Shown: piece after piece, positions 1 through 12,779 of the stretch | Numbering within the stretch: position 1 is the stretch's first letter | Layout: the number at the start of each line of letters is the position of its first letter | Assembly: GCA_020746875.1 (NCBI GenBank) | Contig: JAGTJL010000007.1 | Location: 124,001-188,000 of the forward strand | Direction of reading: 5' to 3' | Source: Rhexocercosporidium sp. MPI-PUGE-AT-0058 | Lineage: Eukaryota > Ascomycota > Leotiomycetes > Helotiales | Length of the DNA stretch: 64,000 nucleotides | Notes under the pieces: generated by a model | Databases searched by the model: none | What the model was told of the DNA's origin: nothing | What the model saw: the letters and a program-made list of their open reading frames with translations, nothing else | Program-made: the position numbers and the translations under genes

Positions 1-1815
1 TATATTAATTATTTATAAAATAAGGACTTCTTTTTTTAATTTATTCTAAGGAAATTAAATTACTTAAGCTTTTATTCCTTCTTTTTAAAAGCTTATATAA
101 ATATAATTATCTTTATTTTCATAAATAATTCTTAAATTAAGCTACTTCTTAAACTTATAATATTAATTTTAATACTTATAGAATCCTTAAAATCTAATAC
201 CTAAAATCGGCTTATTAAAGTAAAAAAAGTATTCGGTATTTATATTATCTTTTATATTAAAACGTCGATTATATTTAAAACTTACTTTAAAATCTTAATA
301 AAATACTTTAACTTCTTTAAGATATGTGATTAACTTGTAAATAAATAAAGCCTTAATTTCGGTTATTAACTTTAAATTCTTTCTTTTCTTTATAATAATA
401 TATAAAATACGTAAGTTATTTAATTCTTCCGTAATCGTATCGATATCCCGTTTTATAACTTAATTAATATTACGAGTCAGTCTCTCGATAATAAGAATAA
501 CTTCTTCTTAAATATGCTTTTTTTAATTTAATTTAAAACGAAATACTAAATTCTTTTTAAAAACGTCGTTAATCTCCCGAACTAAAGAATTATCTTTATA
601 TTTTATAAGCTTAAGGCGAGCTATAAGGTTAAGCCCCCCGAATTATACCGCTAAAGAAGGAGTTTTATTATTACTTAACCTTAATCGAAGACAGTCGGCT
701 TAAGTAATTCGTATAAATAATACTTCTTTTTTAATTAAAATATCGATTTCTCGCTCGACTTAAAGTAAGCTTTTTATTTTAGTATATATTTTATTAAAAA
801 ATTATATATTTTTTATATTAAAGGTATTATTATTTTTTATAAAAATTCCGGCCTTTTGCCTTAAGTACTTAAGTAAAGCTATTAAAAACTTTATAATTAT
901 TTATTACTTTATAATAATTTTCTTTTATATATAAGTTTAATTAACTTTTTTAAAAGCTTAAAAAAACTATTAAAATTAAAATTTAAAAGCATTTTTTATA
1001 ATATATTTAAAATTATTAAATATTTTCTTTAGGTTTTAAAAAGTATAATAATATTATTTAAGGTCAAACGTTTAGTATTTTCTTATAACTTCTTTAATTA
1101 ACTTTTAATAAGTATTATTAAGGAAGTCGGGGAGCTACTCGATGTTTTAGCCTACTTCGAGAGTATAATAATCTACGACGTATTATTTCTTTTCGGCGTT
1201 ATCCGTAATACCTCGAGCCGTAAAAAGCTACTTTAGAGTCTTAAAAAACCTAATAGCATCATTCCCGTCAAAGTATAAGCAATTAAAAGTGCTTAAAATT
1301 AGCATAGCTTAAGTTATTATAAAATGAAGAAGTCCTTTAATAAAGTCCGTGGCAAGTTATGCGACTTAAGATATAAATTATTAAAACGTTATATTACTAA
1401 AAGCAAGTTTATAATAATAACTATTTAAAGCCTCGTTTATACCGTATAATACAGAGGTTTTAATAAGCCTGTATTATCCTAGCGCAAGTTATATTAATTA
1501 AAAAGCTTAAGCGGAAGTGATTTAAGCTTAAAGCGGTGCTATATAGCTTATATTAACGGAGTTAGGTCTCCCCTGCTTCGGAGGCGAATATAATATAAAT
1601 TAAGAATATATAAGCTAAGTAAGTATTATATAAGTCGGTAAAGCTTAAGAGGCGGCCTTAGTTCTTATATTAAAGCTTTTTAAATAATTATTATTTTAAT
1701 TATAATTAAATATATTTTATTAGAAGTTATTACCGCCGCTTTTATTTCTCTTTTTTTTCTTATTAATAATTAAAATATTATTTACAAGTATTCTCAGTAA
1801 TTATAATAAAGTAAA
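1..1815 (-). pseudogene. Degraded gag-like relic of an LTR retroelement, running off the left edge
   Basis: Read on the minus strand, about 1290 to 1130 gives a stretch resembling the N-terminal half of a retrotransposon Gag (FFKTLK, then TARGITDNAEKK and LEVG), with few stops. Further left, about 600 to 370, the same strand gives another long, nearly stop-free, charged, helix-like stretch (REINDVFKKN, then RDIDTITEEL). Stops fall mainly at TAG or TAA codons that could have been TGG, CAG or CAA, as RIP predicts. No zinc knuckle or polymerase motif is visible before the edge. The segment abuts the truncated CopiaA LTR at about 1815; whether this element inserted there or a deletion joined them is unresolved. 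Assignment to a Gag is by resemblance only. Confidence 0.4.
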
Positions 1816-3203
1816 GCTAGTAATTCTAGCGATATTAGGCTTTATTAGAGGTTTAGTAAGCACGAAGGTAGAAGAGCTTACAGAGCTTATAGAATTAGTT
1901 TCAGTAATAAAGTAGTTTATAATCGGGGTCGTAGAGCTTCCTCGGGTTATAGAAAAGTTATTAATAAGTCGTTTAAGCTCCTTGCTTTTCGGGTTATTAT
2001 TAAAGGCGTTATTTTTAATATTATTTTCAAATATAATTGATTTTTTTTAATAAAATTAATAATTTATTAAAGAGTAAATACGCTTAATATTATTAGTAAA
2101 AGAGTAAAAGATATAATATATTATATTAAAAAAAGAAGAATATATAAGCTCGAGAAAACAAAGGAAATATATAAGTAAAATATTAAATTAAAGAGCTTAT
2201 AGCTTTAAGCTCTTCCCGAAATAATAAAGACCGAAAAACGCTAAAGTTTAAGCCTTTTATTTTTATAATAAATAAACGTATAAACTTAAGTAAAATAAAT
2301 AAATCTTATTAAATATAAAAGCTTTATTATTATTAAAGTTAATCTTAATATAAAATAACTTAAGATCGAAACTAATTAAAAAAGTATAAAATAAAACCTC
2401 GTTTATTTTTTTATTAAGCTTTATCTCGTTAGCTTAAAGTAAGCTTTTAGCGGAAAAAGAAAAGGAAAAGAGTAATAAATACGCTTATTAAAAGTGCGAT
2501 TAGCGTTGAAATTTATTAAATTTATTTTAAATAATTTACTTTTTGTTTTTAAAGTATTAAATATATTTTAATATTAATTAAGGCGTTTTTAATAGCGTGA
2601 TTTAGTTATTTTCGGTCCGACCTTTTTTAATATTAATACTTTACGTATTAAAGCTAATATTTCCAGTAGTTTAATTACTTTTATATTAAAAGTAAATAAT
2701 TTCTTTTTAGACTTCTTGTGCTTCTCGTTAAGCTATAAGAGACTGTCGAGGTGCCGTATTTAATTTTACTTTAAAAGTTAAGAGATTTTTAAGTAAATAA
2801 GTTTATATTAATTCGAGCACTTATTAGTTTCGGTCCTTATAATTAATATAAAAGGCCTTTAAGCTTCTTTACGTATTTTATTTTAGCTTTTTTACTTATT
2901 TTTTACGTCGGTTATTAAAATATATAAAGAAGAAAATATTAAGTATATAATAAAAGAATAATAAAGTAAGTACCGGAAAGTAAACGTAAGAAATACTTAT
3001 TTAATGAATATTAAAGATATTATATATTTAAAGAGTATAATTTATTAAAGGAAGAGAAAGATATAGTTTAAATAAGAAAGAAAAGTTATAATAATAAAAA
3101 TCGTTATTATTATTAAAGAATATTGCCTTAAAGGCTATCTTAAATGCAGCAAAATGCAGCTCAATCACGTAATAAATAGATCTTTGAGGTCAACCCCACC
3201 ACA
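1816..3203 (-). repeat. CopiaA 3' LTR, outer end lost
   Basis: This is a direct repeat of 7590-8957, recognisable from about 1842 and ending at 3203 with the same CCCCACCACA. Its outer 70 or so bases do not align with the other LTR. Just inside it (3204-3225) the element strand shows a purine-rich AAAGAAAATAT, as expected of a polypurine tract before a 3' LTR. Confidence 0.75.
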
Positions 3204-4574
3204 ATATTTTCTTTAAACTACTCTTTTATTAAGTAATTCTTAAAATTGCTTTATTATTTTAGTTTTAATAGAAAATCTTAAACTTTAATTTTTAAAAGTA
3301 AAATCTTTCCTTTTAATAACTAACGACTTAATTATATTACTATTATAATTACATAATATATAGTCTTTATTAAATCTCGAAGATTATTTTACTTTTTTAA
3401 TAATATATATTAATTAAGTATAAGCCCTTAAAGTATTTAATTAATTTCGAACCGAAGATTATTATATTAATCGAGGATTTAATTACTCCTAAAATTAAAC
3501 TTATCCCCGAGCTTAAGGTTGCTTTTATTAAGGCGTATTTATTTAAGAAAAGTTATAAATATTATAAATACTTTATTGCCTTAATTCTTTTATAATCTTC
3601 TTCTTTTCCTTTTACTTTTAATTAGCTTTTTTACTTTTGCCGAGCTTTTAATAAATACATTTAATTTTAATTAAGCTTTTTCCGCTATAGTTTAAAAGCG
3701 TGTTATTCTTATCTATTTTGCTTTCGTTATTTAAGCACTTTATACTTTAATTTAAAAATATAATATTAAAATTATTATTAAAGACTCCTTTTATAATCGA
3801 GGTTTCGACAGTATTTAAATCTTAATACGTAATAATTAAGGCGGATCCCGCGCTTAATCTTATAATACGTTCGAATCTCGATTAGTAAGTTATATACTCT
3901 TACGCGAGTCGAATGCCTTTAAGTCTTACTTTATATTTAAAGTAAACTTTTAATTTAATACATTTTCTTTTAACTTTTTACTTTATTTAAGAAGGCTTTT
4001 TAAAATAAGAATATATTCCGGAGTTAAAAGTCTATTTATTATACTCGAGCTATTAATATGCTCTTTTACCCTCGAGTTCTGACTTTTAAAGCTTTTAATT
4101 AATTTTTGAATTTATTTAATATATAATTAAGGCAAGTCTTTACTTAAGAGATTCATATTATTTTCCTCGACAGTTACATTTTTAATAATATTCTTAATAA
4201 TTTTAGCCTAATTTATAATAAACTCATTCTCTTTAATAAGATCGTAAATAAACTTAACTTCTTAAATCGTAATCTTTACTTTTTTATTTAAGGTAATATA
4301 AAAGCTATTTTCGTTAAAGCGTATATTACGCGTAATAATTATTTTATCGAGACGTGGCACTTAAATTCTATAAATATTAAAAGCGTAAAAACTTATAAGA
4401 TATTTAATATGCGCATATATAATTATTTTAAACGCTTTCTTATTTTATCTTTTAGCTTTCTTTATTATTAATAAGTACGCTTTATAGTTATATATATAAA
4501 TCTCATTTTAATTTAATTTAAAATCTACAATAAGTCTTATAATAAGCGCTAAGTTATATTATCGAAAATAATTC

Positions 4575-4820
4575 TAAAACTACTTATTATTAACTTTAAT
4601 AAGTAATAGCCAGTCATTTACTCGCCTTAGGCTTCTATTATATAAATAAATCCCTATAAGTACACATTTAATGCTTAAATCTATGGGGAAATTAATTAAT
4701 AGTTTTATTTTAATGCTTTTATTAATTGCTTTTTAATTAACTCGTTTAGCTCTGCCATTTAACTTATAAGTTACCGTTAATAAAAGCTCGAGGTCAATTC
4801 CGAGCTCATTAGCCCATCTT
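4575..4820 (-). pseudogene. CopiaA integrase remnant (DDE core, C-terminal part)
   Basis: The minus strand from about 4815 reads WANELGIDLEL, then TYKLNGRAKRVN, then IGIYLYNRSLRRVNDWLL. This matches the end of the Copia integrase core, where the third acidic residue sits in a motif like NGxAER, followed by the helix usually read as W.EA...AxYLxNRTP. Here the key glutamate is replaced by lysine, a G-to-A change on the coding strand. At least one in-frame stop follows RVN. Weaker continuation to about 3850 may represent the linker into reverse transcriptase. The whole 3204-7514 interior has no usable reading frame. Confidence 0.6.
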
Positions 4821-7514
4821 TTATATTTTATAAATCCTCGAATTATAATAATTGCTTTTTCTTAATTATATTTAAATTTATATATTAAAAGTCTAAATTA
4901 CTTTCGAACCTAAGCTTTAAAGCTCTTAATATATTAAAACACTTTATTATATTCTTTTATTTATAATATATAATTAATAAGTAAGTCACTATATTCGCAT
5001 TTAAGCACAAAGAGTTAAGAATAATTACTTTAATATTTTAAATAATTAAATAAATTTTAAATAACTTTTTAAAATAATTTAAAGGATTTCCTTTTCGGTA
5101 GACGTTTAAAAATTACTTAAGTAATATAAGTTAAAGTATATTACTTACACTTAATTCTCTTTATTACTTTAATAATTTTAACATTTCTCGTTATATTTAT
5201 TAATTTCTTTAAAGCATTCGGGCTTAAATAGCTTACTTATAAATATTAAACACGCTTTAAGTTTATTTTAAAGTATTTATAATCTTTAAATAGTTTATAC
5301 GGCTTGTTTACTCTTTTAAAAAGCGTTAGAAATATTATAATTCTTATAGCGCTTAAAAGTATATTATAAGTATTCGAAGAGTAAATTAAACGTAGCTTAT
5401 ATTTAAAGAAAACGAGGTTCTATTTACGCTTTAGCTATTGTATTATATAATATTTATTAATTAATAAGCCTTTTTTGTTCTATCTTAAAGTATAGTTTAT
5501 ATTATAAAATTAAAGACTAGTTTTATAAAGATAAGCTTTAAAAATAATATTAATATAAAAGTTTTTTATAATTATAACATCGTAAAGCGTAAAATCAAAT
5601 GATTCTCTATTCGGACTCTTAAGTATTTCTTTTATAACTCGAGTTCCGCGCCTAATAATAAGTAATTAAGAGTTTTTATATTTAATTAAATTCTTAAGAG
5701 TAGATTTTATAAAAAATCTTTTTAATAATATTAAACAATCGTTAACTAAATTAATTACTTTATAATTGTTTAATAAAGTAAACTTTAATAAAGGATAAAG
5801 TAAATTCTAAAGAGAATATATACTTATAATTAAATATTTAATTAAATTAAGTAAGAGCACCGAGTATGCGTAAGTCTCGCTTATTCTTCCTTTATTTAAT
5901 AAATTTTTAGGAAAAGTAAACTTCCTTTTATTTAATTTCGTTAAGAGATCTTTTATTAATTAAGGGAAAGGCTTGTTCGAGTTTATTTGCCTACGGAGAG
6001 CTTTTTACTATAGCGTAGTAAACTACTGCCGAATCTTATTATAATATTAATTATTTATTTTTAAGTTTAAACGAGTTATTTTATTTTAATATTTAATAAA
6101 TACTTTTTTATAAATTATTATTTAAAAATAAATATAATTTAAAAGAAACCAGTAGTGAGTTTTGTCCTTTAAATATAAATATGCCTTCTTTATAGGTTTT
6201 CCTTTTGTTTTAAATCGATTTAATCTTTTGCTATATAAATTAAAAGCTTTTAAGTCGGGTGTTTTATTATTATTAAAGCGTAAATTAAGAGTAAAGAAAT
6301 GACTATGCCTTGATTTTCTATTAATAAGTTATTAATATTAGCAATTAACTTAATTAGAATAAAACAATTATGCGAGTTATTTTAAGGAGTATTTAAGAGG
6401 TATTTTGAGCTCGTCGGCTTTCTTAGTCTTAAGAAAGTACTTTTGAGCTCATGAATTATTAAAATTATTAACTACGATTAAGCAAAGGTTAATACTAAGG
6501 GTATTAAGCACTTTTAATATATAATATAAGTTCCCTTTATAGATTAGCTCTTAATGTTATATAATTTAAACCTTTGGGTTTTAAACGTTTTTTATATTTA
6601 GAGATTATAGGTAATCTTAATGAGTTATTGTTTAAATCGTTATATTTATTTAATATAAAATTATCTCAAGTATGCGAACTAATACTTAAATGTTAGCTCT
6701 TTTCTTAACGATAAGTTATATAGTCGTTATATTAAAGAATTAGCGGCTTATAATTTTCTTAATTTATTTATAAAGCTTAAAGTATACTATAGTTTGTGAT
6801 TATTATATTATATATTTTATAATATACGCTTTAGCTTTAATCTCGGCTTCCTTTTGACAAGATTTTACGGTTATCTTAATAAGCTCGTGCGGTCGAGTGG
6901 GAAGAGGGGTAATAAAAGCGTTAAAGCTTATAATTATTTAGTTTAAGAAAGACGTAATTATTACGTAATAATTAAGCGCCTATTTCTAAAGTTATTTATT
7001 ATATTCGTTTGTTTTTATTATATATTTTAATTTAACGAAATTAATCTTTTATTAAGCGATTTATTTAGCGGTCCGTGGATTTTTATTAATGATTTTAACT
7101 AGTGTTTTTGTATTTAAAGTATTTAAGTTAATAAAAGGCTAGAGTCCGAGCATTTAAGCGCTAAGAGTTAAATGATTTATTTATAATAAGAAGTCTTTAG
7201 GCTTTAAGTATATAATATTTACGTTAAGATTATTAGGACTGTCGTACGATGACATTTTAATAATCGCGCTAAGAAAGGCATTAAGGTTTAATTATGAGAA
7301 AAGGAAATAAAAATTATAAAATTAAAGTTAAATAAGCTTAATTAAAGCTCGAAATCTATATATACCAAAAGTAGCTTGTAAAGACAAATGTAGCTTTTAA
7401 CTGTCGGACAGATATAAAGTAGGCTTTTAATAGTTTAAGAGCTTTATAATTAACGTAGAAAGTAAGGGTTTAAAAAATTTATTAAAGTAAGCGTTACCTT
7501 TTGCAAAAGAGGAT

Positions 7515-8957
7515 TGTGACTCGAGTATATATACACGTGAGTGCTTACGAGAGCATATACATGACTAGTAGACTGCGCTAGGGCGCGACATAAGGTTTAT
7601 TAAAGGCTTAATAAGCACAAAAGTAGAGGAGCTTGTAAAGCCTACAGAGTCTGTCTCGGTGGTAAAGTAGTCCATAATCGGGGTCACAGAGCTTCCTCGG
7701 GTTATAAAGAAGTTATTAAAAGGTCGTTTAAATTCTTTACTTTTTAAATTACCGTTAAAGGCGTTATTTTTAATATCGTTTTCGAATATAATTAATTTTT
7801 CTTAATAGAATTAGTAATTTACTAAAGAGTAAATACGCTTAATATTATTAATAAAAAAATAAAAAATATAATATATTATATTAAAAAAAAAAGAATATAC
7901 GAGCTCGAGAAAATAAAAGAAATATATAAATAAAATATTAAATTAAAAAGCTTATAACTTTAGGCTTTTCTCGGAGTAATAAAGCCTAAAAGACGCCGAA
8001 GTTTAAGCTTTTTATTTTTATAATAAATAAACGTATAAACTTAAGTAAAATAAATAAATCTCGTTAAATATAAAAGCTTTATTATTATTAAAGTTAATTT
8101 TAGCGTAAAATAACTTAAGACTAAAACTAATTAAAAAAGCATAAAATAAAACCTCGTACACTTTTTTATTAAGCTTTATTTTATTAGCTTAAAATAAGCC
8201 CTTAACGGAAAAAGAAAAGGAAAAGAATAATAAATATACTTATTAAAAGTGCGATTAACGTTAAAATTTACTAAATTTATTTTAAATAATTTACTTTTCG
8301 TTTTTAAAGTATTAAATATATTTTAATATTAATTAAGGCGTTTTAACGGCGTAATTCGGCTATTTCCGGTTTAACCTTTTTTAGTATCGATGCTTTACGT
8401 ATTAAAGTTAGTATTTTTAATAGTTTAAATACTCTTATATTAAAAATAAATAGTTTTCCTTTAGACTTTTTGTGCTTTTCGTTATATTATAAAAAACTAT
8501 TAAGGTGCCGTATTTAATTTTATTTTAAAGGCTAGAAAATCTTTAAGTAAATAAGTTTATATTAATTCGAGCACTTGTCGGTTTTAATCTTTATAATTAA
8601 TATAAAGGGCCTTTAGGCTTTTTTACGTACCTTACTTTATCTTTTTTACTTACTTTTTACGTCGATTATTAAAATATATAAAAGGAAAAATATTAAATAT
8701 ATAATAAAAGGGTAATAAAATAAATATTAAAAAGTAAACGTAAGAAATACTTATTTAATAAATACTAAAGATATTATATATTTAAAAAATATAATTTATT
8801 AAGAAAAAGAAAAAGTATAATTTAAATAAAAAGGAAAAGTTATAATAATAAAAATCATTATTATTCTTAAAAGATATTGCCTTAAAGGCTATCTTAAATA
8901 CAGTAAGATGTAGCTTAATCACGTGACAAATAGGCCTCTGAGGTCAACCCCACCACA
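7515..8957 (-). repeat. CopiaA 5' LTR, complete (1443 bp)
   Basis: On the element strand it begins TGTGGTGGGGTTGACC at 8957 and ends GAGTCACA at 7515, giving TGTG/CACA ends. It contains intact CACGTG sites near each end (about 7532 and 8921). It is unusually long for a Copia element whose interior is only 4.3 kb. Confidence 0.75.
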
Positions 8958-10737
8958 ATAGAATTTCCTATTATATTTGTTTTTAATTAATAAAAGTCAG
9001 TTATTTCCGTTAAACCTTATTAAAAAGTTAAATAAATCCTAAGAAATGCGGTAAAAAGGACGGGTAACTGCTCTTTTTAATTAACGACGACTTATTATTT
9101 ATTATATAATAGTTACCGTATAATACTTGTATTTTAACTAAATTAAACCTTAAATTTCGACGTTACGCGTATTTTTTATTAAGTTTTTTAAGGCTTCTTT
9201 TCTTAAGTGACTTACGCGCAAATATTATAAGTAGGCTTCGTCGACTCGTAGCTTTAAATATCTTCTATTTAATTAAAAGCTTTAGCAAATGCTTCTCTTT
9301 AACGTTAAAAATATTAAAAGGCTATAATTTAAGCGAGTTAAAATACGGTAAGTAATTAAAGAAACCGAAAAGTAATTAAAAGGCTTATATTTAAAAAAAA
9401 AAAAGCTAAATTAAATTATTATTATAATTACTTTAAAATTAAACTATTCTTAATTATTCCCGTACGTAAAGCGCAATTTAAACTATTATATTAAACTCTT
9501 ACTTATAAAAGGCGAGCTTCTAAAATAATCTTAATATTAAAGCCTTTAACGATTACGACGTTTAAAAAAATTAAATCGCTTATATTTAATTCGTTAAGGC
9601 CGTGGAAGATACTTTTAAAGACTCGAGTACCGCGGCCTTTAATTATTAGGTTTAACGTTCCGGCCTTAACGCTATTATTTACAGTAGATTTAATAAAGCT
9701 TTCGAGGATAAGAAAAGCTTTTAAATTTATTAAATAAGTAATAACTTTATTATCGAGTAAGGTGTTTTCTATAAGTAGATAATAATTTATATTTATAGTA
9801 GCGTATACTCTTATAGTAGCGGAAGCTTTGTCGAGAAATTCAGGGCTTATAAGGCAAGTTTAAACGTTTTTAAGGTATTTAACTTTTATTAAAATAACTG
9901 GCTTTAAAGTTATAAAAGCTATTAATATTTAAGTAAAAAAGGAATTATTAAAAAGCGGTCCAGAAACTAGTTACGCTATTAATATTATATTCTTATTAAA
10001 TTTAATAATTTCTCGGCGAAAGTTAAGGAAGTCGCTCTTTAATTAAAGTTAAGTTTCTTTAATTTCCTTTATTAATAATAAGTTATTAAGGTTATTCGCC
10101 GTCAAGCCGTCGTAATAATATTCAAGTTTATAATAATTAATAGCCTTATAGCGGTGAAAGCGATACTTACACGAGTAAGTATTTGCTTACGTGTTTAACG
10201 AATAGTTTCGTTAAATTAATAAGATTGCGGGAGTATTTAAGTTTCCTTTAAAAGTAGTATATAAGTCTATTGTTTTTTATTATTTAAAAGTTATAAGTAA
10301 TTCCTTATTAAAAATAAATAATTAATTAATATAATTAAGTAAAGAGTACTAATTTATTATTTTAAAAGCATTATCTCTTAATAATTTAAAGCGTCGTTTG
10401 CGCGCTTATTCCGGTGCGAACTTCTCTTATACCGCTTTAATAAAGTTAAGTATTATTAGCGGTCTTTTAACGTTCGATAAGTCGTATAAAAGAATATCTT
10501 AATAAGTTACTTTTTATTTTTAAAGCTATTCCTTAAGATTAACTCGCTTTATCTTAATAATAGCGAGCTTCTTCTTATAAGTAAATTATATTAGCGTGCG
10601 AGCACTTATTTCCGAAGAAGCGTTATCTCTTTTAAGGATTCGAAGGAGTAATTAAAGAGTCTATTACTTTAATTAAGGGTCTTCGTTTATTATTTCGGTT
10701 AATTACTCTTTTTTCATACGAACTTATTCGTTCTTAC

Positions 10738-11231
10738 TGTTACGAACGCCCCACATCCCGTGACACTAGGCCCCGAGACAGCGTAATACTTAAGACTATA
10801 AGCTTAAAAAGGTAAAGGTTTTAAAAAAAGTATATTAAAAGAGTATTACTTTTAAAAGTATTCTTTTAAAAGACCTTAATACTTAAGATTTCATAAGTTA
10901 TATATTATATAAATATTATTATTAATAAACGACTAAAAGGCAAATAAGCCTTTAAATTACGCGACCTTCTTATATAATAAACCGCTAAACCGTTAAAGTC
11001 TAAAGGTTTAGGACTAACAAGACTTAGCGGTCTTAGCGATTATATAATATAAAGGTTTTATAAAAGACTAATACGTCTACTATTAAATAAGAGCTTCGTA
11101 CTTAATTAAAATTAATATCTCGACTATATTAAGTCATTATTTATTCTCTTATACGTAATATACTTACTTTTTAATTATTAAAATTAATACTACCCCCGTA
11201 TTTGTACCGAATAAATACACGGACCGTAATA
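10738..11231 (+). repeat. GypsyA 5' LTR (494 bp)
   Basis: It starts TGTTACGAACGCCCC directly after CTTAC and ends GGACCGTAATA, the mutated form of the GTAACA seen at the other LTR. Differences from the 3' LTR are mostly transitions. Confidence 0.9.
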
Positions 11232-11329
11232 CTTTAAGCACTTTTTCGTTAAAAATACTAACTTTCGTATATTATGTTAACCCCCTTAACTAAAGGCTAA
11301 GTACTTAGCTTATAAGGCAATACTATCGG

Positions 11330-12700
11330 CACCTCTTTACTATTTGCACCTATCCTTAAGGAAAAGAATTATAAAGAAAGCAAAGATAAAGAAATGCCTA
11401 ATATTTAAGACAACTTAATACACGAACTTAAGAAAACCTTAAAGGTTAAGGTCTTAAATACTTTTTAAAAGAATTAAAAAGACTTAAAAACTTTCATTTT
11501 TTAAGTAAAACTTTATTAATACTTTAACGACGACAAGTTCCTTATTAATAAAAGCTACGCCCTTTAAATAGTATTGTACCTTAAAGGCAAGGTTATATAA
11601 TAAATTAAGCCGTTCTTTAAGGACTACTTTAAATATAAAGCCACTTATAAAGCTATACTCGCCATATAAACTATATTTAAAACTTAAAAAAGATTTAAAA
11701 AAGAAATTTAATAAATGTTTAACAACATTAATAAAATTAAAACGGCAAAAACTTACTTATATAACTTAAAATAAGTTAATAATATAATAATTTATATTAC
11801 GGAATTCCAGAAGCACGCTAATAAGACTAGCTAAAACTCTTAATTACTTATTAGCTATTATTAGCAAGGGCTTAAGGATTATATTCGACTAAAACTTATT
11901 AAAATTAATCCTTAAGTAAAAGACATTTTTACTTTTATTAAGTAAACCGTTTAAATTAATAACCGCTTACATAAGTTTAAACGTAAATAATAAACGTACG
12001 TAAAGGGGGGCCAAAAGCAGTCTGGCCACCGATAAAATAAGGGACGCCGACGACAGAATAACCTTAAAAATAATTAATAATTAAACCCTATAAAGTATAA
12101 CGCTACTTATAAAAAAGGAAAAAGTAAAATACAATAAGGAAGACTATTAAAGGAAGTCATAAACGAGCGACGTAAAAAGAAGTTATATTATAAATATAAC
12201 CTTTCGGGGCATATAACGAGCTCGTATTATAAGAAGGGCATTAAGAGGAAATAATTTAACTTTATGAGACAAAGGGCGTACGACACTACCGATATACCTC
12301 TTCCGCTCCCGCTAAAAGAAGTTTAAATTAATGTTATTTACCGTTATATAATAATAAACGAGCTTAACGTTAATTATATTAATAGTTAAATCGAGAGTAA
12401 TAGCGGTAAAGAAAACAATAAGTAAAGTAAAACGAATAACAATTATATTCGTTAATATATATTAAGACCCCAGTTTAACGACTAGACTTAATAAAACGAG
12501 TATTACGTTTAATAATAAGTACCCGAAACCACGCGTAAGATATAAAGCTTAAAAGACATGACTAATGTCGAGAGAAGTAAAGACTCGTAATATTAAGGTA
12601 ACGTTATATTATTAAGGCCAGCGTTATCCGGCCCTTAAGAGCGTAAGGTCTAGCGAGTCACCTAACGGGAGGAATACCTTACCCATAAAGCTCTTAATAT
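11330..12700 (+). pseudogene. GypsyA gag remnant with converted zinc knuckle
   Basis: The Gag structural domain is suggested at about 11,500-11,800 by a short aromatic-rich stretch leading to IVLYLKGKVI-like residues. The nucleocapsid knuckle is clear at 12186-12227, reading YYKYNLSGHITSSY. Spacing is exactly CX2CX4HX4C, but all three cysteines are tyrosine (TGT/TGC to TAT/TAC) while the histidine survives. Stops are frequent elsewhere. In the family, Gag forms the particle and the knuckle binds RNA; this copy could not fold the zinc site. Confidence 0.65.
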
Positions 12701-12779
12701 TAAGCACTAAATAAACGTCGACATAAGAGTTACTTATGTTGAACTAGGGGTCGTCCCGCACGGAGAGCCGTAATAAAGC

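Larger units (their letters stand above)
1816..8957 (-). mobile_element. CopiaA: Copia-type LTR retrotransposon with 1.44-kb LTRs
   Basis: Two direct repeats of about 1.4 kb (1816-3203 and 7515-8957) bracket 4.3 kb of internal sequence. The internal part reads as Copia integrase on the minus strand, so the right repeat is the 5' LTR. The complete LTR has TGTG...CACA ends on the element's own strand. The bases just right of it (ATAGAATTTC) match uninterrupted CopiaB sequence at about 56,252, so CopiaA appears to have inserted into CopiaB copy 1, with ATAGA as the right target duplication. The matching left duplication is missing because the left LTR is truncated or disrupted at about 1815. The coding part is heavily mutated and cannot be functional. 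Confidence 0.75.
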
